Assembly: GCF_001544375.1 (NCBI RefSeq)
Contig: NZ_BCQJ01000008.1
Span: 1 to 64,000 of the forward strand
Direction: 5' to 3'
Origin: Enterococcus canis NBRC 100695
Lineage (GTDB): Bacteria; Bacillota; Bacilli; Lactobacillales; Enterococcaceae
Length of the DNA stretch: 64,000 nt
Positions 46,656 through 55,393 of this stretch are shown here, in pieces. The position numbers were made by a program, and so were the translations under genes. Within the stretch, counting starts at the first letter, position 1; each line of letters starts with the position of its first letter. Under the pieces are notes generated by a model. That model was not told the DNA's origin and did no database searches. It saw only the letters and a program-made list of their open reading frames with translations.

Positions 46656-48056
46656 ATGAATCTAGAGCGTTCCTATTGGCTCTTAAAACGCAAGTATCAG
46701 CGTTTTTCTGCCAGTAGTATCACCTCGATCCAAGTGATCGTTTCGTATTACCTCCTGATGACGGTGGTTTCCTTCATCTTATTTAATCTGCCATTCTTTC
46801 GGGAACCTGATTCCCACGTGGGTGTGATGGATTTGATTTTCATGGCGGTTAGTACCGTCAGTGTCACCGGCTTGACTACCTTCGACATCAATAGCGTCTT
46901 CAATGACCGTGGAGTTGTCCTGCTAGAAATCCTATTTCAAATTGGTGGTTTAGGGATTATGATGATCTCGACTTTTTTCTTCATTGTTTCTAAAAGGCGG
47001 ATCTCCTTAAAACAGCGGCAGCTGATTATGGCCGATATGAACCAACCCCGCCTTAGTGGTATTGTGCGGTTGATTCGGGTCACGTTGGCGATTTTGATTT
47101 ATTTCCAAGTATTCTTTGGAATCGTCTTTTCCTTATATTTCATTTATCGTGGCTACTATGAATCGTGGGGGAAAGCAATTTTTTACGGCTTTTACCAATC
47201 AATTTCAGCCGTAACCAACTCAGGCTTTGACGTAACGGGAGACTCCATTATGCCCTTTGCTCAAGACTATCCCTTTCTTTTGATTATCATGTTTTTGATT
47301 TTCATTGGCGGTATCGGCTTTCCCGTCTTGATGGAGATTCGCGAGTGGCTATTCTACAAAAAAACTAAGCATGGCTTGCCCTTCCGCTTTTCACTGTTTA
47401 GTAAATTGGCACTTTTGTCCTTTGTCCTGCTGTTTGTTGGTGGTACCTTACTGATTTACTTATTAGAAAAAGATCATTTGTTCCAAGGAATGAGCGGTGT
47501 CCAGCAGTGGATCACTTCCATGTTCTATTCCATGACTACCCGTAATGCCGGGCTACAGTTAAATGATCTAAACGATTTTCAGGTGACCACCCTCATGGTC
47601 TTCTCTGTATTGATGTTTATTGGTTGTAGTCCTAGTTCGGTGGGCGGCGGCGTGCGTACCACCACGATCATTATCTTAGGGCTGTATATGTATTCCTTCA
47701 TTAAAAGTGAAACCAATATCAATATCTTTGGGCGCCGAATTGATGATGATGATTTGAAAAAGTCAGTGGTGGTCTTCAACCTTTCTTTGATTATGTGCTT
47801 TTTCGCCGTCTTGTTTTTAAGTGCAACTGAGAGTCATCCTTTGATTGCTATCATTGTAGAAGTCGCCTCGGCGTTTGGAACTACCGGTCTTTCCCTAGGA
47901 ATCACCGCCAGCTTAAGTTTAAGCGGTAAAATCATGATTGCCCTGTTGATGTTTATCGGGCGGATTGGGATGTTGTATACTCTGATCCTTTTTGTACCAA
48001 AAGAAACACGAGATCAAGGCTACGAATACCCTTCAGAAAAAATTATCATTGGCTAA
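46656..48056 (+). CDS. ktrB: TrkH/KtrB family potassium transporter
   Basis: A 466-residue polytopic protein of the superfamily of K+ transporters with four pore loops. Their filter glycines are visible in order: VSVTGLTTFD, VTNSGFDVTG, TTRNAGLQL and GTTGLSLGI. The long sixth helix region and the Arg-containing C-terminal part fit Ktr/Trk subunits that pair with a cytoplasmic RCK protein (KtrA/TrkA). That partner gene is not adjacent, so it must be elsewhere. The ATG follows TAGGAGTC. It is a single-gene transcript with its own terminator. Confidence 0.93.
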   Translation: MNLERSYWLLKRKYQRFSASSITSIQVIVSYYLLMTVVSFILFNLPFFREPDSHVGVMDLIFMAVSTVSVTGLTTFDINSVFNDRGVVLLEILFQIGGLGIMMISTFFFIVSKRRISLKQRQLIMADMNQPRLSGIVRLIRVTLAILIYFQVFFGIVFSLYFIYRGYYESWGKAIFYGFYQSISAVTNSGFDVTGDSIMPFAQDYPFLLIIMFLIFIGGIGFPVLMEIREWLFYKKTKHGLPFRFSLFSKLALLSFVLLFVGGTLLIYLLEKDHLFQGMSGVQQWITSMFYSMTTRNAGLQLNDLNDFQVTTLMVFSVLMFIGCSPSSVGGGVRTTTIIILGLYMYSFIKSETNINIFGRRIDDDDLKKSVVVFNLSLIMCFFAVLFLSATESHPLIAIIVEVASAFGTTGLSLGITASLSLSGKIMIALLMFIGRIGMLYTLILFVPKETRDQGYEYPSEKIIIG

Positions 48057-48064
48057 CGCCGACT

Positions 48065-48106
48065 GAGCAAAGCAGCTTCTAATGAGGAGCCTTTGCTCTT
48101 TTTTTG
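48065..48106 (+). terminator. terminator of ktrB
   Basis: GAGCAAAG (48065-48072) pairs with CTTTGCTC (48091-48098) and is followed by seven T. Confidence 0.88.
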
Positions 48107-48212
48107 GCAAGCTTAAGGAAAAGTAAAGGCCGTTAATTTTTAAGCTGAATTATGGTAAGATAGGTGAGATTACAAACGCGAGTTTGATTTAGTGAAAAGT
48201 CGGAGGAATTTT

Positions 48213-49562
48213 ATGGGGTTCAAAAGTGCGCTGGCCGTTGCGGCTGGTAAGACATCACAGTGGGTATTAAAAACTTTCTTCAAGGGCGGCAGTAGTTACC
48301 CGGGGAAGTTGGCGCTAGCCATTGATCCGCAAATTTTAGATACATTAGCCAAAGATTATAAAGTCATCGTAGTGACCGGAACCAATGGTAAAACCCTCAC
48401 TACAGCCTTGACCGTCAATATTTTAAAGCAACAATTCGATCACGTTTTGACAAATCCAACTGGTGCTAATATGGTGCAGGGCATCGTTTCCACCTTCCTG
48501 CAAGCTAAGAAAAGCCAAGGCGAGAAATTTGCGGTGCTGGAGATTGATGAAGCCAGTCTTAGCAAGGTTACAGAATATATTAAGCCAGAGTTGTTTTTAT
48601 TTACCAATATTTTCCGTGACCAAATGGACCGCTACGGCGAGATTTATACTACCTATCGCTTGATTACCGAAGGAGCTGCCAAGTCACCTAATGCGCCCAT
48701 CATTTGCAATGGCGACTCCCCCATCTTCAACTCAGTAGAAACCGTCAATCCTCGGAAATATTACGGCTTTGACCACCTGCCAGATGAAGAACAAATGGCG
48801 CATTACAATACAGACGGTGTGCTTTGCCCCGTCTGTCACCACATTTTACATTACAAAATGATCACTTATGCTAATCTAGGCAAATACTATTGCCCTAACT
48901 GCGGCTTCCATCGGCCAGAACTGGACTATACCTTGACTAAAATGGTGCGGATGGACAATGTCTCCGCTGACTTCGTAATTGATGGCGAAGAATACGGCAT
49001 TGAGGTAGGCGGCATGTACAATGTCTACAACGCCTTAGCTGCGACAGCCGTGGCCGAATATTATCATGTGGCTCCGGAAAAAATTCGTCAAGGCTTAGGC
49101 TATGATGAGAAAGTTTTCGGTCGCCAAGAAGTCGTAAAAATCGGCGATAAAATCTGTACGCTGATTTTAGTAAAAAATCCGGTTGGCTTGAATCAAGTTA
49201 TCGATATGATTGGCTTAGCCCCTTATCCTTTCTCCTTAGTAAGCTTACTCAATGCCAACTATGCGGACGGCATTGATGTCAGCTGGATCTGGGATGGGAA
49301 TCACGAGGCCTTTGCTGAAATGAATATTCCGGCGGTAATTGCTGGCGGTGAGCGCCATGAGGACATGGCTTTACGTCTGAAAGTCGCAGGTATTCCAGAG
49401 GAGCGCTTGACCGAGACGAAAGAGTTGACGGAAGTCATTGAAGACATTAAACTATTGCCGACAGAACATGTTTATATTCTGGCGACGTATACAGCCGTAT
49501 TACAATTACGAAAAGAATTAGCCAACCAAGGCTATATCAAAGGAGGAATGGACCGTGGCTAA
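48213..49562 (+). CDS. murT: lipid II isoglutaminyl synthase, MurT subunit
   Basis: A 449-residue Mur-ligase-like protein that, with GatD, amidates D-glutamate of lipid II to D-isoglutamine. The ATP loop is [13 protein letters not shown], the central domain includes [14 protein letters not shown], and an inserted zinc ribbon is CPVCHHIL...CPNCGF. The C-terminal DUF1727 domain follows (about 300-449). Start choice: the ATG at 48213 lies 6 bases after GGAGGA; an ATG at 48192 precedes that SD. It overlaps gatD by 8 bp. Confidence 0.96.
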   Translation: MGFKSALAVAAGKTSQWVLKTFFKGGSSYPGKLALAIDPQILDTLAKDYKVIVVTGTNGKTLTTALTVNILKQQFDHVLTNPTGANMVQGIVSTFLQAKKSQGEKFAVLEIDEASLSKVTEYIKPELFLFTNIFRDQMDRYGEIYTTYRLITEGAAKSPNAPIICNGDSPIFNSVETVNPRKYYGFDHLPDEEQMAHYNTDGVLCPVCHHILHYKMITYANLGKYYCPNCGFHRPELDYTLTKMVRMDNVSADFVIDGEEYGIEVGGMYNVYNALAATAVAEYYHVAPEKIRQGLGYDEKVFGRQEVVKIGDKICTLILVKNPVGLNQVIDMIGLAPYPFSLVSLLNANYADGIDVSWIWDGNHEAFAEMNIPAVIAGGERHEDMALRLKVAGIPEERLTETKELTEVIEDIKLLPTEHVYILATYTAVLQLRKELANQGYIKGGMDRG

Positions 49563-50253
49563 CTATCAGTTGCGGGTGGCCCATTTATACGGGAATTTAT
49601 TGAATACCTACGGAGATAACGGGAACCTCCTAATGTTGAAATACTATGCGGAAAAGCTGGGGATTGACTTTCAATCAGAAGTCGTAAGCATCCATGAAGA
49701 CTTTGATCCGCAAAAATATGATTTCGTCTTTTTCGGTGGCGGGCAAGACTTTGAACAGCTGATTGTCTCTCAAGACATCCAAGCAAAGAAAGAGGCTTTG
49801 ACGGATTACATTGAAAATAACGGCGTCATGCTGGCGATCTGTGGTGGTTATCAATTATTGGGTCACTACTACATGGGCGCCAATGGTGAAAAAATCGAAG
49901 GTATTGGTGCCTTAGATCACTATACACTATCGCAAGATAACAATCGCTTCATAGGTGACATCGTGATTCACAATGAAGAATTCAATGAAACCTATTATGG
50001 CTTTGAAAATCACAATGGTCGTACCTTCTTAGGCGAAGGCGAACGTCCTTTAGGCAACATCGTGGAAGGCAATGGTAATAACGGTGAAGATCGTTCCGAA
50101 GGCGTCATTTATAAAAATGTCTACGGCTCTTATTTCCATGGTCCCATCCTTTCTCGCAATAAAGCATTGGCTGTACGTTTGATTACCACGGCTTTAGAAA
50201 ATCGTTATGGTCAAGTGGATTTACCCTTAGGTGATTTAGAAAACGTTGAATAA
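49555..50253 (+). CDS. gatD: lipid II isoglutaminyl synthase, glutamine amidotransferase subunit GatD
   Basis: A 232-residue class I glutaminase (CobB/CobQ-like) that supplies ammonia to MurT. The nucleophile is the Cys of [15 protein letters not shown] (near residue 94) and the catalytic His is in [27 protein letters not shown] is the typical N-terminus. The start codon is GTG at 49555, 9 bases after AGGAGG within the end of murT. Amidation is needed for efficient cross-linking in Gram-positives. Confidence 0.96.
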   Translation: MANYQLRVAHLYGNLLNTYGDNGNLLMLKYYAEKLGIDFQSEVVSIHEDFDPQKYDFVFFGGGQDFEQLIVSQDIQAKKEALTDYIENNGVMLAICGGYQLLGHYYMGANGEKIEGIGALDHYTLSQDNNRFIGDIVIHNEEFNETYYGFENHNGRTFLGEGERPLGNIVEGNGNNGEDRSEGVIYKNVYGSYFHGPILSRNKALAVRLITTALENRYGQVDLPLGDLENVE

Positions 50254-50256
50254 CAC

Positions 50257-50299
50257 AAAAACCCCTCCTGCTATGATATTCGTGGCAGGAGGGGTTTTT
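50257..50299 (+). terminator. terminator of murT-gatD
   Basis: AAAAACCCCTCCTGC and GCAGGAGGGGTTTTT form a perfect 15-bp stem right after the gatD stop. Confidence 0.93.
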
Positions 50300-50303
50300 A
50301 TTT

Positions 50304-50346
50304 AAAAAGTCAAACACTGACCAGTTCGCCACTGTTTGACTTTTTT
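50304..50346 (-). terminator. terminator of manA
   Basis: AAAAAGTCAAACA (50304-50316) pairs with TGTTTGACTTTTT (50333-50345) just beyond the manA stop; on the minus strand it ends in a T-run. Confidence 0.85.
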
Positions 50347-50348
50347 GC

Positions 50349-51308
50349 TTATTCTTTAGTTCCAGGTTCAGAAGCAATAATATCCATATCCCCTAGTAAT
50401 GCCCATTTTTCAATGGCATTAGGTAAGATAAAGCTAGTCCCTTTTGTCAGTTGGTATTCCTTTTCGTCAACAAGTAAGCTGCCGACGCCGTCAACTACGG
50501 TAACTAAGGTATAAGGCGCACCTTTTTTCAATTCTAAGCGGCCACGTACTTGCCACTCATAGACATTAAAGAAATCTGTCTTCAGATAGGTTACTACGCT
50601 GGAATTTCCTTGGCAATTTTCTTGGATGTGAACTTCTGGTGTTTGAGCCGGCACGGTAGTTACGTCAATTGATTGTTGAATGTGCAACTCACGGGTCTGG
50701 CCTTGGTCATCTTTACGATCATAGTCGTATACACGATAGGTCGTGTCTGAACTTTGTTGCGTTTCTAAAATCAAGATGCCTTTACCAATGGCATGAATGG
50801 TGCCACTAGGAACATAATAGAAATCGCCCTTTTTCACTGGAACATGAGTCAATAAATCATCCCAGTCACCGGCTTCGATCATTTCTTTTAATTCTTCTCG
50901 TGTTTGCGCATGATGACCGTAAACAATCTCTGCCCCTGGTTCCGCATCTAAAACATACCAGCATTCTGTTTTACCTAATTCGCCTTCGTGCTTCAAGCCA
51001 TAGGCATCGTCTGGATGGACTTGCACCGACAAATCATCTTCCGCATCTAAAATTTTAGTTAACAATGGAAAAACTGGTTCTGTTTGATTGCCAAACAATT
51101 CTTGGTGTTCTTGCCATAACTTATCTAATTTCCAACCAGCGAACTCGCCGTTTTCAACCGTACTAACGCCATGAGGATGCGCGCTAATTGCCCAACATTC
51201 GCCAATGCGATCATTAGGTAAATCAAAGCCAAAAACAGTATGAAGCTTGTTGCCACCCCAAATTTTTTCTTGAAAAACAGGTGCTAAAAATAATGGTTCT
51301 TGTTTCAT
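50349..51308 (-). CDS. manA: mannose-6-phosphate isomerase, class I
   Basis: A 319-residue zinc cupin enzyme interconverting mannose-6-phosphate and fructose-6-phosphate. Family blocks are FQEKIWGGNKL, GECWAISAHPHG, LSVQVHPDDAYG (zinc-binding Gln/His), KTECWYVLDAE (zinc Glu) and YVPSGTIHAIGKGILILE. The ATG follows AGGAGGATCC. It is 34 bp downstream of the serine hydrolase gene and on the same strand. Confidence 0.96.
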   Translation of the reverse strand: MKQEPLFLAPVFQEKIWGGNKLHTVFGFDLPNDRIGECWAISAHPHGVSTVENGEFAGWKLDKLWQEHQELFGNQTEPVFPLLTKILDAEDDLSVQVHPDDAYGLKHEGELGKTECWYVLDAEPGAEIVYGHHAQTREELKEMIEAGDWDDLLTHVPVKKGDFYYVPSGTIHAIGKGILILETQQSSDTTYRVYDYDRKDDQGQTRELHIQQSIDVTTVPAQTPEVHIQENCQGNSSVVTYLKTDFFNVYEWQVRGRLELKKGAPYTLVTVVDGVGSLLVDEKEYQLTKGTSFILPNAIEKWALLGDMDIIASEPGTKE

Positions 51309-51342
51309 GAGGATCCTCCTATCATTTTTCCGACTTATTATA

Positions 51343-52332
51343 TCATTTTTTTACGCCACTAGTACTTTCTTGGAGAAAAGTCTCAATGATTTCATCTCTT
51401 TTTTTCAGATAAGCTGCGCGGTGGTCATAAGGATGGACTCGGTTCGATAGAAAAATCAGGCCTTTTTCTTGTAACGGATCCAATAACAAGAAGGTCCCTG
51501 TATAGCCGGTATGGTAGAGATAAGGACCTTTCAAATCCCAGCCCAGTGAGCGCCCTCCTTGTTTATCCGGAGTTTGGTCCTCTAACAATAGTAAGACTGT
51601 CTCTTCTTTTAAAAAAGGACCTTCATGCCAGCCTCGCTGCAACAGCATGCGACTAAAATGCAGTAAATCACCACTGGTAGTGAATAGACCGGCATTACCA
51701 GCATGAGCGCCTAAAATGAAGGCCTTAGGATCATGGGTTGTGCCTCGCAAAGGTCCTCGGGGGCTATCATATTGACTAGCAACCGCTTGGGCAGGGTCTA
51801 CTTTTTCAAAACGGCTTTTCGTCATACCTAAAGGCGTCAGAACTTCCTCTTGAAAAATCGTCACCACATCTTGTTGAAAAATCTCTTCTAGCATAAAGCC
51901 TAATAAAATCGTTCCTGTGTCGGTGTATTTAACTGGACTAGGCAACTGAGAGGTCTGCATGGCTAAATAAGCTTGCCGCAAAGCAGACGCTGTCAGCTGA
52001 TCACGATTGGGAATGTAGCCGGCAACACCACTCGTATGGGTCAATAAATGTCTAATGGTGACCCCTTCCTGAAAGGTAGGTAAAAAATGCCGCAAAGGTT
52101 CATCAAATTGCAAAACCCCTCGTTCCCACAGCTTAAGAATCACAGTTGTGGTACAAACAACTTTAGTCAGTGAAGCCACATCAAACAGCATCTCTTCTGT
52201 TAGTGCCTCAGCTGTCGGCAAAAGTTGCGCCAGCCCTAAAATATGGTGCTCATCTGGGTTAATGAAGCGATAATCAACTCCTGGGTAGGCGTCCCCCACT
52301 AGCGAAGCAATCTTCGCTTTCGTGCGTTCCAT
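51343..52332 (-). CDS. serine hydrolase of the beta-lactamase class C/PBP4-like family
   Basis: A 329-residue penicillin-recognising enzyme without a signal peptide, hence probably an intracellular esterase or peptidase. The catalytic Ser-x-x-Lys is FDVASLTKVV (near residue 57). The second motif is YTDTG (Tyr-Thr-Asp in place of the usual Tyr-x-Asn) and the third HTGYTG replaces KTG, both frequent in esterase-like members. HLLTHTSGV is the family block. Start choice: the ATG at 52332 is 9 bases after AAGGAG; the ATG at 52341 touches it. The substrate is unknown. Confidence 0.86.
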   Translation of the reverse strand: MERTKAKIASLVGDAYPGVDYRFINPDEHHILGLAQLLPTAEALTEEMLFDVASLTKVVCTTTVILKLWERGVLQFDEPLRHFLPTFQEGVTIRHLLTHTSGVAGYIPNRDQLTASALRQAYLAMQTSQLPSPVKYTDTGTILLGFMLEEIFQQDVVTIFQEEVLTPLGMTKSRFEKVDPAQAVASQYDSPRGPLRGTTHDPKAFILGAHAGNAGLFTTSGDLLHFSRMLLQRGWHEGPFLKEETVLLLLEDQTPDKQGGRSLGWDLKGPYLYHTGYTGTFLLLDPLQEKGLIFLSNRVHPYDHRAAYLKKRDEIIETFLQESTSGVKK

Positions 52333-52367
52333 AACATCCATCTCCTTCTTACTAACTCACAGGATAA

Positions 52368-52399
52368 CAAAAAAAGAACGCCCCCGCAAAGAGGCGTCC
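52368..52399 (-). terminator. terminator of the VOC gene
   Basis: GGACGCC and GGCGTTC pair on the minus strand around a 10-base loop, followed by at least seven T (52369-52375), just after the stop at 52405. Confidence 0.8.
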
Positions 52400-52404
52400 T
52401 ATTG

Positions 52405-53235
52405 TTATTCTTTTGGTCGAGTGAACCACCACTCTACCCCGCTAGGATCAAAAATCGTCAGAATCCGGTACTTTTTATCAATATAAAAAGGTTGGGTTCC
52501 TGCCGCCAAATGATCATGTAAGGCTGTGATGGCCGCCTTATCAGGCAGTTGGATGGTGACGAAATCAAGTCCCAAACTAGCGGCTTCTTCTTCGTCAAAT
52601 AGCGCATCTTCGTTTTTATGCAGACCAATCGTCAGTTGCTCAGCGCCAACTTTTAGCGAACCTGTATAATCTTTTTCCTTGATCCCCAATTGTCCTTGGA
52701 AAAAGTCATGGCTCCGGTCCAAGTCATCGCTGTTAAACAAAAGGCTCGTAACCGCCAAGGTATCCTGCAAACGTAAAGCTGGATCGGCCTCTTTGGCAAA
52801 GGCGGCAATATCAATTGCTTGACCCGTGGCACAGTTTGGCTTATTTTCGCGGTTCTGCGTAAAAAATTCTAATTCATTTCCTTCCGGATCCCGAATAATC
52901 AATCCCTTAAAGCCATCCATTTCTAATGTACTTTGGATTGGCTGATTGCCACGAATTGCCCGTTTAAGAAGGCTCGCTAATTCTGCCTCTGAGCCGACTG
53001 AAAAAGATAGCCGGCGCATTTTTTTCAAAGGGTACATCATTTCGCCCTCTGGTGTTTCTTCTAATAACAACAGCTCGCTCTCCGGCGCACTAGAGCCGAA
53101 AATCGTCAAATTGTTTTCTTCACGCTTCAAAGTAAAACCAATAATATGACGGTAAAATTCACTCATCGCTTCAACATTTTTGATGCGAATCGCAACGTTT
53201 TTGATCACGGCCTCCCTTGCCAGCTGATACGTCAT
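52405..53235 (-). CDS. two-domain VOC (glyoxalase/dioxygenase-like) metalloprotein
   Basis: A 276-residue protein built from two vicinal-oxygen-chelate modules (about residues 5-125 and 155-275), like the CatE/YwbC-type ring-cleavage dioxygenases. IRIKNVEAMSEFYRHIIGF and LLFNSDDLDRSHDFFQGQLG start each module, and IIRDPEGNELEFF and IFDPSGVEWWFTR end them with the metal Glu position (LEFF; EWWF). Start choice: the ATG at 53235 follows AGAGGA; the frame to 53253 has no ribosome site. The substrate is not known. Confidence 0.82.
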   Translation of the reverse strand: MTYQLAREAVIKNVAIRIKNVEAMSEFYRHIIGFTLKREENNLTIFGSSAPESELLLLEETPEGEMMYPLKKMRRLSFSVGSEAELASLLKRAIRGNQPIQSTLEMDGFKGLIIRDPEGNELEFFTQNRENKPNCATGQAIDIAAFAKEADPALRLQDTLAVTSLLFNSDDLDRSHDFFQGQLGIKEKDYTGSLKVGAEQLTIGLHKNEDALFDEEEAASLGLDFVTIQLPDKAAITALHDHLAAGTQPFYIDKKYRILTIFDPSGVEWWFTRPKE

Positions 53236-53410
53236 GTCCTCTCCCCCATTCATCTACCTCTATTGTAGTGATTTGACTTTTTTTCAGCAAGGAATAACCC
53301 TTTTACGAGTTTCGCTTAATTTAAGATTTGTTTTTGTGGCGCCGAACAGCTGGGTAATCATCTTTACTTTTCACTATACGAACGTTATTTATTAAGTCTT
53401 TTTAAGAATA

Positions 53411-53471
53411 GACGAACAGTTTCGTCATATCGCACAAAAGAATTGACGAAATCCAAAAAAGGTTTTATGAT
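53411..53471 (+). promoter_or_regulatory. promoter of the rhodanese-like gene with an upstream palindrome
   Basis: TTGACG (53443-53448) and TATGAT (53466-53471) are spaced 17 bp. Seventeen bases upstream of the -35 lies GACGAA-CAGT-TTCGTC (53411-53426), a perfect 6-4-6 palindrome and possible operator. The rest of 53236-53410 shows nothing else. Confidence 0.65.
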
Positions 53472-53517
53472 AGGCGACATGTTCCAATTACTTTCAGAAA
53501 AAGGAGGAACGATTTTC

Positions 53518-53802
53518 ATGCATCGTTCTATTACTACACAAGATTTTGATGTTGTTTTTCGTCAATTAAAACCAGCTATTTTGGATCTGCGGGAAGACGC
53601 CGCTTTATTACCAAACGCCCTGCAAATCCCCGCAACAGAACTACCTAGTCGCTTAGGGGAATTGGACAAGGATACGACTTATTTTGTTTTAAGTTATAGC
53701 GGCCGCAAAGCAGCCGTTATCACTGAATTTCTAGCTGAGCAAGGCTATGATGCTGTCTTAGTCATCGGCGGCGCTTATAGCTGGCAACGCTACGCAGCTT
53801 AA
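53518..53802 (+). CDS. rhodanese-like domain protein lacking the catalytic cysteine
   Basis: A 94-residue single rhodanese module. The CH2A-like end (AILDLRED) and the helix after the active loop (GRKAAVITEFLAEQGYDAV) are clear, and the V-GG-W end (VIGGAYSWQRYA) is typical. The active-site loop reads LSYSGRKA, so the persulfide-forming Cys is replaced by Ser. It probably binds or senses instead of transferring sulfur. Start choice: the ATG at 53518 is 10 bases after AGGAGG; the longer frame from 53443 begins inside the promoter. Confidence 0.85.
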   Translation: MHRSITTQDFDVVFRQLKPAILDLREDAALLPNALQIPATELPSRLGELDKDTTYFVLSYSGRKAAVITEFLAEQGYDAVLVIGGAYSWQRYAA

Positions 53803-53820
53803 ACATCTCTGAAGAGCTTC

Positions 53821-53857
53821 ACACCCCCCATGACGATAAGCGCCATGGGGGGTGTTG
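53821..53857 (+). terminator. hairpin terminator of the rhodanese-like gene
   Basis: ACACCCCCCATG pairs with CATGGGGGGTGT (12 bp), followed by TGTT. The U-tract is short, but the stem is very stable. Confidence 0.7.
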
Positions 53858-53924
53858 TTACGTAATCGACTTGAACCAAGCTACTTTTGCATGCCCAAAT
53901 GCATTTATGCTGACCTGACATCAA

Positions 53925-53976
53925 GGAAAAAGCTGTAAACTTAAGTCCTCCGCGACTTGGTTTACAGCCTTTTTTT
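53925..53976. terminator. terminator of the sugar-acid operon (bidirectional)
   Basis: GCTGTAAAC (53932-53940) pairs with GTTTACAGC (53960-53968), with an inner AAGTC/GACTT stem, an A-run on one side and seven T on the other. It directly follows the last gene of the minus-strand operon. Confidence 0.88.
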
Positions 53977-54694
53977 ACAGATACAATTCTTTTTTGGCTA
54001 AATAATTCCGTGCTTGCAGCAAATCATGAAATTGATAATCTGCCGGCGCCGGGCGATCTCGCAAATGACTTAAATCTTTTTGCAGCGGATACTGCCCTTT
54101 GCGGGTAGGTAAATCTGTAATGTCGTCTTCAATCAAGAAGGAGCGAATGCCCGCTCGGCTAGCAGCTTCGATACCAGCTGCTGAGTCTTCAAAAACGACA
54201 GCATGATCGGGCGCAATCCCCGCTTCTTTACAGGCAGTTAAGAAAATCTCCGGATCTGGTTTACCTTTGCTGACTTGGTCCCCTGTTACCATCAAGTCCA
54301 CATCCTCTTGAATCCCTTCCATTTCTAAATAGGCCTTCACCTTATCCCGTGAGTTAGAAGAGGCCACTGCGATTTTAACCCCCTGCTCCTGAGCAAATTG
54401 GAAAATTTCCCGCACGCCTTTTTTCTTGAAAACCCGTTGCTCTTTCGCTAAGATTTCTTCTTTGAATTCATTCATGGAACGGCGCCACTCACTAGAATCC
54501 ACGTCCGTACCATATAAAACGGCCATTTCTTCCCGAATATCTGCCTCAGTCCGACCAGTCAGATAGTAATAGACATTATGGGTGATTTCAAAGTCATGCT
54601 TTTCGGCTGAACGATAGTAGGCTCGGTAAGCTAAGCGGCCAGTATCAAATAACAGACCATCCATATCAAAAATAAACAATTCGATTTTATCCAT
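53975..54694 (-). CDS. HAD-superfamily phosphatase, beta-phosphoglucomutase-like
   Basis: A 239-residue HAD hydrolase with a C1 helical cap. Motif I is IFDMDGLLFDTG (nucleophile Asp near residue 10), motif II VASSNS, motif III GKPDPEIF and motif IV VFEDSAAGIEAA. It is the last gene of the sugar-acid operon, 62 bp after eda, and may remove phosphate from a dead-end or overflow sugar-acid phosphate. That role is inference from position. Start choice: the ATG at 54694 follows AAGGAG; the upstream extension lacks one. Confidence 0.87.
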   Translation of the reverse strand: MDKIELFIFDMDGLLFDTGRLAYRAYYRSAEKHDFEITHNVYYYLTGRTEADIREEMAVLYGTDVDSSEWRRSMNEFKEEILAKEQRVFKKKGVREIFQFAQEQGVKIAVASSNSRDKVKAYLEMEGIQEDVDLMVTGDQVSKGKPDPEIFLTACKEAGIAPDHAVVFEDSAAGIEAASRAGIRSFLIEDDITDLPTRKGQYPLQKDLSHLRDRPAPADYQFHDLLQARNYLAKKELYL

Positions 54695-54756
54695 CTTTTT
54701 CTCCTTCAAAAAGCGCAGCAAGAGGTCAAGGCCACTCGCTGCGCTGTGTTTCGTTA

Positions 54757-55389
54757 CTAGCGTTTTGCGACAAGTGCCGCTAGCGTCTTGTCAGCAGCTT
54801 CACTGTCTTTTTGAATAGCACTTTCAGAAATAATGAAGGAACCACCAACTGCAATGATATGTTCATCTTGTAAATACTCAGTGAAGTTATCTTCATTGAT
54901 ACCCCCGGTTGGTAGGAATTGGACATCATAGAAAGGGCCGCTTAAGGCTTTAATAGCTTTCAAGCCACCGTAAATATCTGCTGGGAAAAATTTCACTACA
55001 CGAATTCCATACTCCGTTGCCCGCTGAATATCGCCTGGTGTTGCGGTTCCCGGAAAGACAGGAATGTCCTGCTGGATACAATATTCAATGACTTCTGGTA
55101 CGATGGCTGGCGAAACAATGAACTGAGCGCCATTGGCTACGGCGCTTTTAGCCTCTGCCAAAGTCCGCACCGTGCCAGCGCCGACAATCAGCTCACCAGA
55201 AGCGGCTAATTGTTTGATGGCTTCATTTGCTAAACTACTGCGGAAGGTCACCTCAATAAAGCGCACGTCATTTTTCACTAAAATTTCTTCTAGTTTTCCT
55301 AGTAGGCTCAGGTCTGTTGCCGTATAGAGGGGCAATAATTTTGTTTCCGCAATTTTTTGGTATAATTCATGGGCCATATTTGCTTGCAT
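54757..55389 (-). CDS. eda: KDPG (2-keto-3-deoxy-6-phosphogluconate) aldolase
   Basis: A 210-residue class I aldolase that splits KDPG into pyruvate and glyceraldehyde-3-phosphate. The catalytic Glu is in FIEVTFRS and the Schiff-base Lys in VVKFFPADIYGGLKAIKAL; GAGTVRT and FLPTGGI are phosphate and substrate loops. Start choice: the ATG at 55389 lies 7 bases after AAAGGAGAG and 4 bp after uxuA; the longer frame overlaps uxuA. Together with UxuA it forms the lower part of the sugar-acid pathway. Confidence 0.94.
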   Translation of the reverse strand: MQANMAHELYQKIAETKLLPLYTATDLSLLGKLEEILVKNDVRFIEVTFRSSLANEAIKQLAASGELIVGAGTVRTLAEAKSAVANGAQFIVSPAIVPEVIEYCIQQDIPVFPGTATPGDIQRATEYGIRVVKFFPADIYGGLKAIKALSGPFYDVQFLPTGGINEDNFTEYLQDEHIIAVGGSFIISESAIQKDSEAADKTLAALVAKR

Positions 55390-55393
55390 GCTC

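Noticed and set aside
52405-53235. Catechol 2,3-dioxygenase with assigned substrate
   Set aside because: The two VOC modules are clear, but the family is too diverse to name a substrate from sequence alone.
53411-53426. A second LexA box
   Set aside because: The palindrome GACGAA-CAGT-TTCGTC has GAAC and TTTC separated by 2 bases, so it does not fit GAAC-N4-GTTC.
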